This document shows, in pieces, positions 52,477 through 62,794 of a stretch of 64,000 nt of DNA. Source of the DNA: Sorghum bicolor (taxonomy: Eukaryota > Streptophyta > Magnoliopsida > Poales > Poaceae). The DNA lies in assembly GCF_000003195.3 (NCBI RefSeq), contig NC_012877.2, positions 17,105,344 to 17,169,343 of the forward strand, written 5' to 3'. Under the pieces are notes generated by a model. That model did not search any database, had not been told where the DNA came from, and saw nothing but the letters and a program-made list of their open reading frames with translations. Both the position numbers and the translations under genes were made by a program. Within the stretch, counting starts at the first letter, position 1. The number at the start of each line of letters is the position of its first letter.

Positions 52477-52950
52477 ATGAATCTCTCTAGACATCCCATG
52501 CATAAGAGTCACCAAGACCATAAGGAGGATCGAGAAGAGCAACATCAATGGCTAGAGGGCATTAAAAATCCATGTGCTATCACCATTGAATGGATGGACA
52601 AGGAAGAAGCCTTAATGGATTCTGACTTTGGCTCAATTTCAAATGGTGAGTTCTTGACTCCCTTTGAAGATGAGATTCATCCAACTACAGAAGAGGACAT
52701 AGGCGAGACTAATCTAGGAGAAACTCTGAACATTCAGATTGGAGACGAAGATAACATTAATGAGCATGGAATTTATTTCATAGCCACTTTGTTTACTCCA
52801 TGCTCATATGCAACATCTTCCCAATCTATTGGTCTCTCCAACATCACCACATTTGAGATCTCCAACCCCCTCTTCCTTTCTATTTATAAAAACTTTAAAA
52901 GGACGGTTGTCGATGCATATGTCTATAATAAATATTGCAGATCTCGTTGA
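52477..52950 (+). CDS. Acidic open frame of unknown function in the Athila derivative
   Basis: 158 residues: His/Asp/Glu-rich start, then EWMDKEEALMDSDFGSISNGEF and a mixed C-terminal half with FATLFTPCS-like hydrophobics. Not recognised as any retroelement enzyme. Its position corresponds to the deleted gag-pol junction. It may be a remnant of the Gag-protease linker. Confidence 0.35.
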   Translation: MNLSRHPMHKSHQDHKEDREEQHQWLEGIKNPCAITIEWMDKEEALMDSDFGSISNGEFLTPFEDEIHPTTEEDIGETNLGETLNIQIGDEDNINEHGIYFIATLFTPCSYATSSQSIGLSNITTFEISNPLFLSIYKNFKRTVVDAYVYNKYCRSR

Positions 52951-54076
52951 GTTGATCTTGATATAGGTTAGCGTTGGAGGAGAAGCCACTTCGTCGACAT
53001 AAATTGATGGTTTCCCAAGGACAAGCTTAGTGTCCTAAAACAAGCACTGATCAGATCATAACATGAGCTGTTAATTATTTGCAACATTACCTTGTGTATT
53101 GAGCATATAAGGATAATTGTAAAAATATTCCTTCGAGTATTCTTGCCACTAACCTTTCCAGGATTGGAGCAAGAAGATCGGATGAATGACAAGCACAAGG
53201 TATGTCCAACCAACCATCATACAACATTAAATTAAATTCATCCAAACTTGAATTTTGCAAAATTCAAGCTTGGGGGAGTACTTTACATAAAAACATCCTT
53301 TGCCATGTTTCTATGTTGGTTATCCCTACCTTTGAGACATGCTCAATTTGTTAAATACTAATCACACCACTTTATCTCCACTTGAGTAGATCTCTATAAA
53401 TGCTCTCATGCTACCTTTATTTGCTTTAGTATATGTCTAGGTTTAGAGTAGTTTCATTGATCTCTTAAATAAGCATGGTGCTTAGTTTAGGAATGATGAT
53501 CTTACTTCTAAAGGTTTTTAAATTAAGCATGGTGCTTAGGTTAAAATGCCCTCCTAAATCAAATTAGACATGGTGTCTAGGTTAATTTTTGAGCCGATAG
53601 TATGCTATAGTAAATATTGGATATTTTGTTGGACTAACCCCTGCAGGAAAACTTTCAATATCAACCTGGGAAGTCCTGAGATACAAACTCACATTGGAGA
53701 CAAAGGAGACACATGAAGTTTAACGATTTGCACAAGGAAGACATAGCTCATTCATCGTAGAGAGATGATCCATGGAACGAGACAAAGAGTGCCACAAACA
53801 CGATGCACAACCACTAAGAAAGGAAAGCTTTCACAAGGTGATACTGTACCATCACTCTTCAAGTAAGGTAACATCTTAAGGTACTTGAGTATCGCTTTTA
53901 TAAGCTTCTCCTTGGTTCTGGCGTTCACATGAATAAAAGAGACAAACATGTATGATTTGTAACTCCAAATTAACCAACCCAATTAATTCAACATGTTTAG
54001 TCCTATAATCTTTGTTCTTAGTACTACCTTCGTGAATGTGCATAGATAGATTATCTTTCCATTAGTCCTTTAATCT

Positions 54077-54789
54077 CCCAGTGCTAAAAATATAAATACG
54101 ATACTCTGGATAACCTCCCGGGTGAAGTGCTCACCGATATCCGTGTGCTTGCGGATCAATTCCTGATGGAGTTACCAAATATCAACACATGTCAGCTTCC
54201 TTGAGATGACGGTCCTTAAGTACCAAATATAATCATCAAATAAATAAAGAAAAGGATCCAAATGCAACCAACACCCAGACTTAGGGTTTTATCTGACAGA
54301 ATTCCACGAGTTTTATTATTCTTTGGTTTATGAGTTTACTTTGATATCTTCGTGTAGAGTTTAGAGTAATCATCTCTAGCGTAAACGTGGTGTTTGGGCT
54401 AGGATACTCATAGATATCCCCTGACTAGCTGGATCGTGGTAGTAGCGAGGAACGTGACATTTCCGAGTTACCTTTGTAGCCCATATGCCGTTAGCAGGAT
54501 CGATAGGGTTTATAGGTGTGGGTCGAACATCCTCTATGGTGTCTAGATTCCGTGAGCCTCCCTAATAGAATAGTAGATCATCCTTACTAAGGTTAGAACG
54601 AGAGTGCGGTTGTAGTCTTCTCTATACATCACTCACATCGAGTCACATTCTTTGTAGCCTAAAGGGTAGTAGCAATAGATTTGGTTAGTCTAATGCACAC
54701 TTTCTCCCAGTGCTAAAAATATAAATACGATACTCTGGATATCCGTGTGCTTGCGGATCAATTCCTGATGGCGTTACCAAATATCAACA
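54077..54789 (+). repeat. Rearranged 3' LTR pair
   Basis: 54077-54187 equals the last 110 bp of the 5' LTR. 54188-54209 is a copy of the 22 bp of target flank also present at 54790-54811. 54207-54789 is a second LTR copy lacking its first two or three bases, a segment equivalent to about 50700-51298 and another about 29 bp near its end (at ACTCTGGAT|ATCCG). Junctions fall at short microhomologies (TGA, GTTTT, GAT). Confidence 0.85.
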
Positions 54790-55710
54790 CATGTCAGCTT
54801 CCTTGAGATGATGGATTCCTCCTCCTTTCTTCCGAGACTGAGGACGTTCTTCATTGCATGTTGAATTTAAGGCCATCTTCTCAACAAGTGCTTTAGCATC
54901 TGAGAGCTTCAGTGACAGAAAAGCTCCCCCAACTGCAGCATCAATAGACTCACGGGTACGAGAGATAAACCCATGATAGAAAGTCTGCATTAACAACCAC
55001 TCCTCTATCCCATGATGAGGACAGTCTTCAATGTAATTCTAGAATCTTTCTCATGCTCCAGTGAATGATTCATCATGTTGTTGTTGGAAACTTGAAATCT
55101 TTCAACGCAGAGCATTAGTCTTGGCTATAGGTAAGAATTTTGCTAGGAAAGCAGTTGAGCAAAGGTCCCATGTATTGTGTTTGTCTTTGTTGGTGTAGAA
55201 CCACTGCTTGGCTTTCCCCAATAATGGGAACGGGAAAAGACAGAGTAATATAACATCTTTTGGTACTCCTCTAATCGTAAAGGTGCTGCAGATCTCTAGA
55301 AAATGTTGTAAGTGTGCACTTGCATCTTCATGAGCTTTTCCACAGAATTGGCTGGCTTGAATCATGGTGATGAGAGCAGGCTTGAGCTCGAATCCATTCT
55401 CCCCAGTATTGACTGCTGGTCCAGTCCAAATGTTTGCTATTATTGGGGCAGAGAACTCTCGTAGTGTCTTCTCAGCCATGTCTTCAAACACAGGAGCTAG
55501 GTTTCCACCTAACTCTTCTACTTGTTCTTCTATTTGTCCTTCAAATTCCTCTTCCAATGTTGGAGCTGGCTCCTCTAAAGAGCTAGCTTGAGTAGCAGAG
55601 GGTGTTCTTGATGTTGATTCGAATTTGTCCCTTGCTTCTACAAACTTCTTCTTCCTAAGGAGTTTCTCTGGATCTTCAGTAAAGTTTCTTAGAAGAGCAA
55701 AACCATTCAT
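54784..55710 (-). CDS. Gag N-terminal part of the gag-protease element
   Basis: Minus strand from ATG 55710: MNGFALLRNF, then a Glu/Thr-rich region with SSLEEPAPTLEEEFEGQIEE, followed by the conserved Gag fold (ALITMIQASQFCGKAHEDASAHLQHFLEICSTF, LCLFPFPLLGKAKQWFY, AFLAKFLP). It continues with FYHGFISRTRESIDAAVGGAFLSL and KEADM at 54790, where the Athila derivative intervenes; the frame carries on at 50589. A stop or frameshift lies around 55020-55100. Gag forms the particle. Confidence 0.8.
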
Positions 55711-55840
55711 TCATCACCCTGCATAAGATAAGAAAATGATAACAACAAAGGGTGTACCTGATTGAGTAGAAATTGATTGGTAATATAACTTTATCCATGC
55801 GTATATATGTTATCAATATATCCTACATTTATTGTGCCTT

Positions 55841-55857
55841 TCCCGGCAACGGTGCCA
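55841..55857 (-). promoter_or_regulatory. tRNA-Asp-type primer-binding site (minus)
   Basis: The minus strand reads TGGCACCGTTGCCGGGA, one base different from the perfect site at 12047 over the overlap. It lies just inside the 5' LTR end at 55866. Confidence 0.85.
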
Positions 55858-55865
55858 AAAATGCT

Positions 55866-57284
55866 TGTTGACATTTACTAACCCTACCCCTAGCAACAAC
55901 ACCAGAAATGCATGGTATGTCATTAACTTATCAAATAGCAACAAATCACTCTAACATTCCTATGCATAAAGTAGGTTGTCATCCCTAATTATATTGCTAG
56001 GAATTTAATATAGATTCACATGTTCTACAACAACTAGGCATAGCATAACATATATGAATATAATTATAAACTAAATGGGCTCTGCAAGTAGACAGATAAT
56101 TATACCGTTGTAGCATTTTACCTAGGGAAGTATCTAGGTTGTCGATTTATATTTATACCACTGGGAAGGCTAAGTGTTAAACTATAATCCATTATATTGA
56201 TAAGAAACTATATAGGATGAATAAATGATATTACTTAAGTCGTATAGTCTACTCATAACACGTAGAGGTCACAAGATAAATATAGATAAATAGTGATGAT
56301 AGCATAATCATCAAGTATTATAATTAAGGATAATCATTAGAGCATATACTAGTCATAATAATAGTTATCCAATGGATAAACTAGGGAGTTGGACCTAAGG
56401 TAATTCTATAACTACGCCAATGAATAACTCTAATGAGTGCAATTACATCTAGAAATCATCATTAAGTTAACCCTATATCATAATTACATGTAAAGAGGCA
56501 TCAACTAATGAGGGTTTTAAGACACAAGGGTCACCTCCTTCGTGACCTCGCCCATGCTTGCCCTACGTACGGGGGTGGACTACAGAGGAACCAACACAAC
56601 TGTCACCTACGTGGACTACCACATGACCCAACACATTAGGGTGCACTCATAGACAAACAAGATATCTAGACACTACATATTGTCTATCATCTACCCAACA
56701 ATCGATTAGGTAAACGCTGTACGAGCTATTACATGAATTCAATAAGATCAAACCAACTATGATCTAGAAGGCTCTTGATAAACTTGAAGGCACTTGATGC
56801 TTGATGGCTTGAGGCTTTGATGAATAATGAATTGGCTTACTCCAAGGGGGGGTCTACCTATGTATTTATAGTCCGGTGGGATGCGCGTGCGCTGTAGGAT
56901 CAAACTGACTTAACCAAGCGCCAAGATGCATCAAGAGAGGCGGTGGAGAAAGCTTCCGGAAGAGGAGGGCCAAAACCCTAAGGGGGCACCGGCCGATGCT
57001 TGGGTGGGGCCGACCGGCCCCACCTGGCAGCCGCTAGGCCCCCGTTGCTTTGGTTGGCTTCTCAATCCTTCCTGAGTCTTCTCGCGACGTTTCCCATGGC
57101 GAATACGTTTCGTGTTTATTTTGCACTAGAATCCCTCTTTTCAGCTTTCGTGAAATTCACCCTAGAAAATATAGAATATACAAAACTCATGGAAATTGTT
57201 AGTTTAAACCCTATACTTGGGTGTATTCATGTTCTTCTTTAGGTTTAAAGTTATAATAAAAGCTGACGTTATCGACCGTCAACA
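55866..57284 (-). repeat. 5' LTR of the gag-protease element
   Basis: 1419 bp on the minus strand from TGTTGACGGTCGATAACG (57284) to GTAAATGTCAACA (55866). It lacks the MITE found in the other LTR and has a separate deletion of about 200 bp relative to it (near 56750). Confidence 0.85.
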
Positions 57285-57552
57285 GCTGGCCCACTATGGG
57301 GGCCTTTCGGGCCCTTCTTCCGTGGTTTGCCTTCTAGAGCCTTCTCATGTATATGCTATGGTGGAATTCTATCATTTCTTTTGACAAATAACCCTCCTTG
57401 ATTGTATCCTAGATAAATCCTACATCAAATAATAATTCACCAAAACTCGTGAAATCTATCAGTTTAAACCCTAAACCTTTATTGGTGATCTCAAATATGT
57501 CCCTATGCATGTTTATTTAACTATAAAATGTTGACTTTAACTATTGTCAACA
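57285..57552 (-). repeat. Outer Athila-like LTR, right part
   Basis: Continuation of 41085-42055 after the GCTGG duplication. On the minus strand it starts TGTTGACAATAGTTAAAG at 57552 and shares ATTCACCAAAACTCGTG and CAGTTTAAACCCTA motifs with other LTRs here (57185-57215, 61250-61280). Confidence 0.65.
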
Positions 57553-58420
57553 ATGACATGATCCAAGTTAATTGACAATGTCTCCAAACCTTTTCATTTT
57601 GCATCAAGAGCTAAAACTTGAATAGGTTGCAAACATAAGATCCATGGTCACTCCAAGACTAAAAGGAGGTCTCCAAGTTGGAGAGTTTCACATAGGACTA
57701 GGCATTTGATTAATTGAAAAGATCAAGATATCGACTTAAGGGGGGACAATAGTCTTTCTAAGACAAACATGAATCCTAGCCAAAACAAGTGTGGAAATAA
57801 AGTAGTGGTCGAATAACTTCACCCCTACTAACAAAGCAACCTTGGCACCCTATGCACTAGGGTACTAGAAAGAGCTCCTACTCCATTTTAGTTTGGCAAA
57901 AGTAACTAGAGCAACAAGTAGGTACAAGATCTCCTACTAGCGCTACACTAGCATGAGAGATCAACTACAATAGTAATAGATATACCATAAAAGAACCAAT
58001 ATAGAAGCACAGAAAAGCTCTAGTTTGGTTTTGATAATTGAGTGTGACAACTAGTGGACTAATGCTTTACTTGAGTGATAAGCTAGGCGATTCCATTTGC
58101 CCACTATTTAATAGTAGTGATGATGCTATACCACACGAAATACTTCAATCTCTCCCTTCACAAAACCACTTCAAGCATCTCCACTACAGTACTTTCACCA
58201 ATTTTGATATATTCATCAAGTTGGTCTATCAGGCTTCCATTGGCCCACTATATAATAGTAGTTGTGCACTTTTGAATTGGTGATGTAGCCCTAGGTGATT
58301 AACAACATCTAGCCGATGTTAGAGCCAGGCTCATTCTATGTGCGGGTCTTTACAACGGTGGCCATCCAATTTTCACGTGTGTCTTTGGGACATCGACGAT
58401 TGGGTTCACAGTGCTTGACA
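57553..58420 (+). mobile_element. Copia LTR-like fragments (degenerate)
   Basis: CTAGTTTGGTTTTGATAATTG at 58019, followed by GACAACTAGTGGACTAATGC, resembles the start region of grass Copia LTRs; related segments occur at 59783 and 61805. 57553-58010 has no recognisable gene. No intact ends, so boundaries are nominal. Confidence 0.4.
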
Positions 58421-59780
58421 CTTTGGGTTTAGCAAGGTACCGAGTTCATCTCTAACATATTGGCAACAACATTAGATCTACCTTTGTGTTGATGAAACAC
58501 CAAAAAGTGTTTATTTGATTCAACATAGTCAATCTTTGCCTCCTTTAGGCAACTAGTGAGGTATGGCTTTAAGCCATGCTCAACTATTGTGGTGCTTGTA
58601 TGCACATCCATGGGTGAGGAGCTTGTGCTAATAAGGTGTTGAGAAATCATTCTTGTAATATGCACATAGAGAGACAAAATATAAATGTTAAGAGAACACA
58701 CAGATGCAAGAGGGGACAACAACTCTTTATTTCATTAATTGTTTTCAGCTACCATCTACAAAAGGAGACTGAGCTCCTATTTATAGAGCCATAAGCAGGC
58801 AATGCTACCCTCTTGGATTCTCCCATTAATTACCCTCCCACATGGTTATTAATATCTTGATGTGTTTTGTCCTTTAGTGATTATTGATCCCATGTTTCAA
58901 TAGTGATTACGCCTATCGAGATTCACCCACATCGATAATTCACTGTTTCACAACAAAGGTTTGTTTTTCTAAAAATAAGATAAGAGCTAGTTTAGAAGTC
59001 TCATTGGAGATGTTTGGTATCTTTGCTAGACTTTCTTGTCTACCTTTGCCCAATAAGAATAGCTTTGTTAGTCTAGGCAAGCAAAATTAGCTCCTCCAAG
59101 CTAGCAAGGAAAAATCTTGCTTATATGAAAACAAGGCAATAAGATAAAGGAACTAAATGCCCTATCTATTATAATTTCTTGCCTAGTGAAGTAAGATAAG
59201 TTTGAGCAAACAATCCAAATATGCCCTAACCCTCTCACCATCTCTACAAGGACAATGGTCCTAAAAATCAAATTTCATAGAGGACATACCATGATGAGAT
59301 CAAGATCCACCAAACCATCATACACTAGCCGTTTTAGCCTCCGCAGCTCTGCCATTTTAGACCCATGGTTTTTGACAGCCAACTTTGTTATGCTACTTCA
59401 ACATCATTGTACTTTTTTTTTCTGTTAGTCATGAACACTAGACATAGAAAGCACTTGCTGCAACCTTCACTTACGAGTAGAGCCTCAACCGCACGTGCTT
59501 GGTCCATACACCGGATCCATCCTATCCATTGGATTTAGTTGCGCTTCACCACATAAAGATCCAAATGTGCCCCATGGTCCACTTAGGACGTTGTACACAG
59601 TACAACGACTATGTTATTTGTCTCACCATTTCAAATAGGTTTAGACATCTCGCTTGACAAAGGCCATCAACTAGTAGTCATCTCCATCTAGGCTCAAACC
59701 ATAGGGAATGTACCTAGAAATCCCACCCTAATCTAGGTTGTATCATACCAAGTAGTCGTCGTGGGGACCAGATGAAAGCC
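58421..59780 (-). other. Probable minus-strand LTR fragment and other repeat debris
   Basis: Around 58790-58710 the minus strand has CTCTATAAATAGGAGCTC followed by leader-like sequence, as in Copia LTR promoters. 58980-59230 may be a small MITE-like block, but its ends are unclear. Nothing coding is recognised through 59780. Confidence 0.35.
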
Positions 59781-59920
59781 TTAGTTTGATTTTGGATAAT
59801 TGATGAAACTCTAGGACTAACCCTTAATCTAAGTGCGTGAATTAAATAAGGTGGTCCAATCTAGGTGGTGGAGTATTGACACTTCTTAGCGCAATCACCA
59901 AAGATAGACAAAAAGCCTAG
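59781..59920 (+). mobile_element. Copia LTR-start fragment
   Basis: TTAGTTTGATTTTGGATAATTG at 59782 matches 61805-61826 and resembles 58019. It is cut at about 59920 by the primer-binding-site end of the next Athila-like LTR. Confidence 0.45.
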
Positions 59921-61370
59921 TCCCCAGCAACGACACCAGAAAGATTGTTGGGTATTTTAAACGCACACAGAAAAATCTGCAAGTGCACAAATACCAATGT
60001 AGCTTTCACCCAGGAGTATTCTAGAGTATCGATTTCCATGAGGAACGTGATGTGTACTAGATAATCAAGGCCATCCAAGGATAAAGATAAGAAAAGAAAT
60101 ACATATATTTTTGGTGGGTGGACAAGAACCTTCTAGTGTTTTCTAAGTTGAGTGGGTGATCAAAATCAGGCTTACTTCACTCTACTTACTATGGAGCAAT
60201 AGTACCTTTCTGACTCTCGAAAGAGACTAGGAAGAAAGTAGTTGGGGGAAGGCTGCCAAAAAGCTCTATGAAACACCAACCCGAACATGATGGAATACAA
60301 AGGCCTGACAAAGCTGTCACCTCTAGGGCTACCACAACTAACCGTAGGATTGGGCGCAAAATCAGGTAAACCCTAGTCTAGACGTCACGTCTACACTAGC
60401 GCTTACTACTCTAATTACCTAGGATAACTAGAGCACTCAATACGAGTAGAGATTCAGTAAATATCATAAGGAAAGAATAATTAAATAAAATACTTGGAAA
60501 TAAATGATGAAGAACCTAGAGATTGCTTTAGACAAACCAGATGCTACAAAAGTACAATGTCAAGGAATATCCAGCACATACGGCTCCTTCTCAACTTTCT
60601 CCTCTCCTCTCTCCCTCTTCTCTAGTTTACAACTAGATGAACTAGACAACTTCAACTAGATGATTTAGAACTAGAACTAGAAGATCTAGAGGCACCTCTA
60701 CTTCTCTACTTGATGAAACCCTAATTTCTGCTCTGGATGTAGCTAATGGAGGAGATGCCTCTGAGGGGTCTGCCTCTGCTTATATAGCTCTCTAAGAAGC
60801 ACCACAGCCCTTGGATCAAACCAACCTTGATAGATGGTCAAGATTACTCCTCAAAGGCGGTGGAGGCAGGATCCATGAGACTCCCCCTGATTGGTCTAGG
60901 GGAGGGTTGATCGCCCCTATGGCTTGGCCGTCCACCTAGGTTTAATGCTAGGCGGGCTTCTGTTTTGATGGTCTAATAGATCTCTTTGTTAGCTTTCCAA
61001 AAAGTCCTAGATCACGGAAAATAGAGTCTGGATGAGGGAGATATGCCCAATTTACTCTGGACTGCTCTGGAAGCCCATTTGCAACCTTCCGGTAGGCGTA
61101 ACTTTATCGTGTGGACTCCGATTTGGGTGAACCAAAATTCTATTTCATATATCTCGACAAGCTCTTCCCAATGGTGTACTCCAATTCATCACTTGAGATA
61201 CTTCTATTTGGTGATTCTGGTCCTTTTTTAGTTTAACCCCTATAAACATAGATTCACCAAAACTCGTGGAACTTGTTATTTTCAAACCCTACAACTATGC
61301 TTTGTGGTTCATATCATGTCATATCAAGCAAAAGTTGGTGGATAAAAATGAGCATTAGTGACTATCAACA
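59921..61370 (-). mobile_element. Athila-like LTR with remnant of its primer-binding site (minus)
   Basis: The LTR is 59946-61370 (1425 bp). Its minus-strand end matches the family of the 10687 element (TTTAAAATACCCAACA). Its minus-strand start is TGTTGATAGTCACTAATG at 61370. Just beyond its end, 59921-59938 reads on the minus strand TGGTGTCGTTGCTGGGGA, a decayed tRNA-Asp primer-binding site, so this is the 5' LTR of an element whose body is gone. TATATAAGCAGAGGC on the minus strand near 60775 is the promoter. The RNA leader near 60610-60720 contains a TAGTTC/GAACTA microsatellite like the 10687 family. Confidence 0.8.
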
Positions 61371-62794
61371 TGGAGCTAGATGATGGTCCATGGAGATGAT
61401 GATGAACATAGATGATCAAGTGCTCATCATTTGGAAAAGAAGAAAGAGAAAAACAAAAATAGGCTCAACGCAAAGGTATTACCATAGGAGACATTTTTGG
61501 CTTTCACTCAAGACACCATAGAGGGTGTGAGTGATTTAGGATCAATAGTTATACTATAAAGAGAGGAGATCTTTAGTTAAGCAATTATTGAGTGCCACTA
61601 GGTGACATGATTCTTGCATATATGCATTAGGGACCTAGTGTGCTAACAGTTGACCCCTTAAAATGCTTTGAAAAGGCTAACACATGTACACATAAGTTCT
61701 ACCCTTTGTGGTTAGCAAGGGTAAATGTGTGTGAAGAGTGAAAAAGGAAAAGGGGAGTTGTAGGGGCGCCGGACCCTGGTTCAAGGGGTGCCGAACCCTA
61801 CCTGGCTTAGTAAAAACCCTAGTTTGATTTTGGATAATTGATGAAACCTAAAGTACGTATTAACCTCTATGCTAAGTGTGCATAGATGAGATGAGGTTGG
61901 TACATGCCAAGTGATGGAGCAAGAGATGATCATGGTGATGATGGGGATGACCACAAGATGATCAAGTGCTCAACTTGAAAATGAAGAAAGTGAAAAACAA
62001 AACCCTATGGAGATCAAGACAAAGGTATTGCTTAAGATTTTGGTTTTGGGGATCAAGACATCATAGAGGGTGTGATCACATTTAGGATAGATAGCCATAC
62101 TATAAAGAGGGGAGTTCTTCAGCTAAGTAGTTATCAAGTGTCACTAGCTATCATTGTTCATGTGCATGCATTTAGAACCTAGTGAGCTAACTTAACCCTT
62201 GAAAATGTTTGAGAAAATATGCTAACACACGAGAACAAGGTGGAACACTTTGGCTAAGGAGGCGTCAGGCATTAGACCAGTGTCTGGGGCATTGTGCCTA
62301 TGAGACGTGCTTTGGGATAGGGCATTAGAGTGTCTGATGAGTGTGCATCGGACATTAGCCATGCACTGTTCCCACGTCAGGTGTTGTGTGACATCAGCAA
62401 GCACGCAAGCTAGGGTTTCTGCTCTTGTGCACATCAGACGCTAGGCGTGTCTAATGTGGGACCATCAAATGTGTCCAACAACCCTACGTTTTTGTAGAGC
62501 TCCTTGAGTAGCATCCAGTCTTCAAGTGGCGCGTCCGGTGTGTTGCACCTGACGTGTCCGACGTGTTGTTCGTGAGAGCTCGATAGTTTTAGTGACCATT
62601 GGAGATCAATGGGTCACATTTGACTGAGAACACATGGTAGCCATCTATGGGCCTAGGGACCATCGAATGCTGAGGCCATGTCTGATGCCCTGCGTTGGAG
62701 CGTCCAACACTCTAATAGGGCAAGTCCCAAGAGCCTAATGGTTCTATTTGTTGAGGAGGCTTATAAATACATATTGGCCAGCTTAGGGCTCACA
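61371..62794 (+). mobile_element. Two diverged copies of a Copia-type LTR segment
   Basis: 61372-61640 and 61905-62190 are homologous (GATCAAGTGCTCA, GACAC/TCATAGAGGGTGTGA, CATACTATAAAGAG, AGTTATCAAGTG-type landmarks). Between them, 61760-61810 has GGCGCCGGACCC and the TAGTTTGATTTTGG LTR-start motif. 62280-62600 carries CGTCCGGTG/GTGTCCGAC motifs as in 2040-2285. No coding frame. This looks like two tandem or overlapping LTR insertions. Confidence 0.5.

Larger units (their letters stand above)
50586..54794 (+). mobile_element. Small non-autonomous Athila derivative with scrambled 3' end
   Basis: CATGT at 50586-50590 is duplicated at 54188-54192 and again at 54790-54794. The 5' LTR is 50591-51805 (1215 bp). 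The primer-binding site TGGCGCCGTTGCCGGGGA is at 51814-51831. Inside are a short gag start (51929-52228), a second short frame (52477-52950) and a CAAGCTTGGGGGAG tract at 53270. There is no protease, RT or integrase. The first 3' LTR is cut to its last 110 bp (54077-54187). After 22 bp of copied target flank comes a second, internally deleted LTR (54207-54789). Removing 50591-54789 restores the minus-strand Gag frame. Confidence 0.88.
42056..57284 (-). mobile_element. Non-autonomous Athila-like retrotransposon (gag-protease only), minus orientation
   Basis: Boundaries are set by GCTGG at 42051-42055 and 57285-57289 and by TGTTGACA...GTCAACA ends. The 5' LTR (minus) is 55866-57284. The primer-binding site at 55841-55857 reads TGGCACCGTTGCCGGGA on the minus strand (tRNA-Asp type). 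The 3' LTR is 42056-about 43640, truncated. Coding: gag (55710-54784 then 50585-50157), two retropepsin-like domains (49994-48855) and a charged coiled-coil-like tail (to about 48600). No RT, RNase H or integrase is found before the 3' noncoding region (48060-47080). Three later insertions lie inside it (MITE 42416, Gypsy 43641, Athila derivative 50591). Confidence 0.88.

Noticed and set aside
40970..57560. Shared ATGACATGA at 40972 and 57553 as a target duplication of the outer LTR
   Set aside because: The left copy does not abut an LTR terminus (the LTR-like sequence starts about 110 bp later), so it is probably coincidence.
58980..59230. MITE-like block with TTTGG/CCAAA ends
   Set aside because: Inverted ends match only weakly and no target duplication was found.
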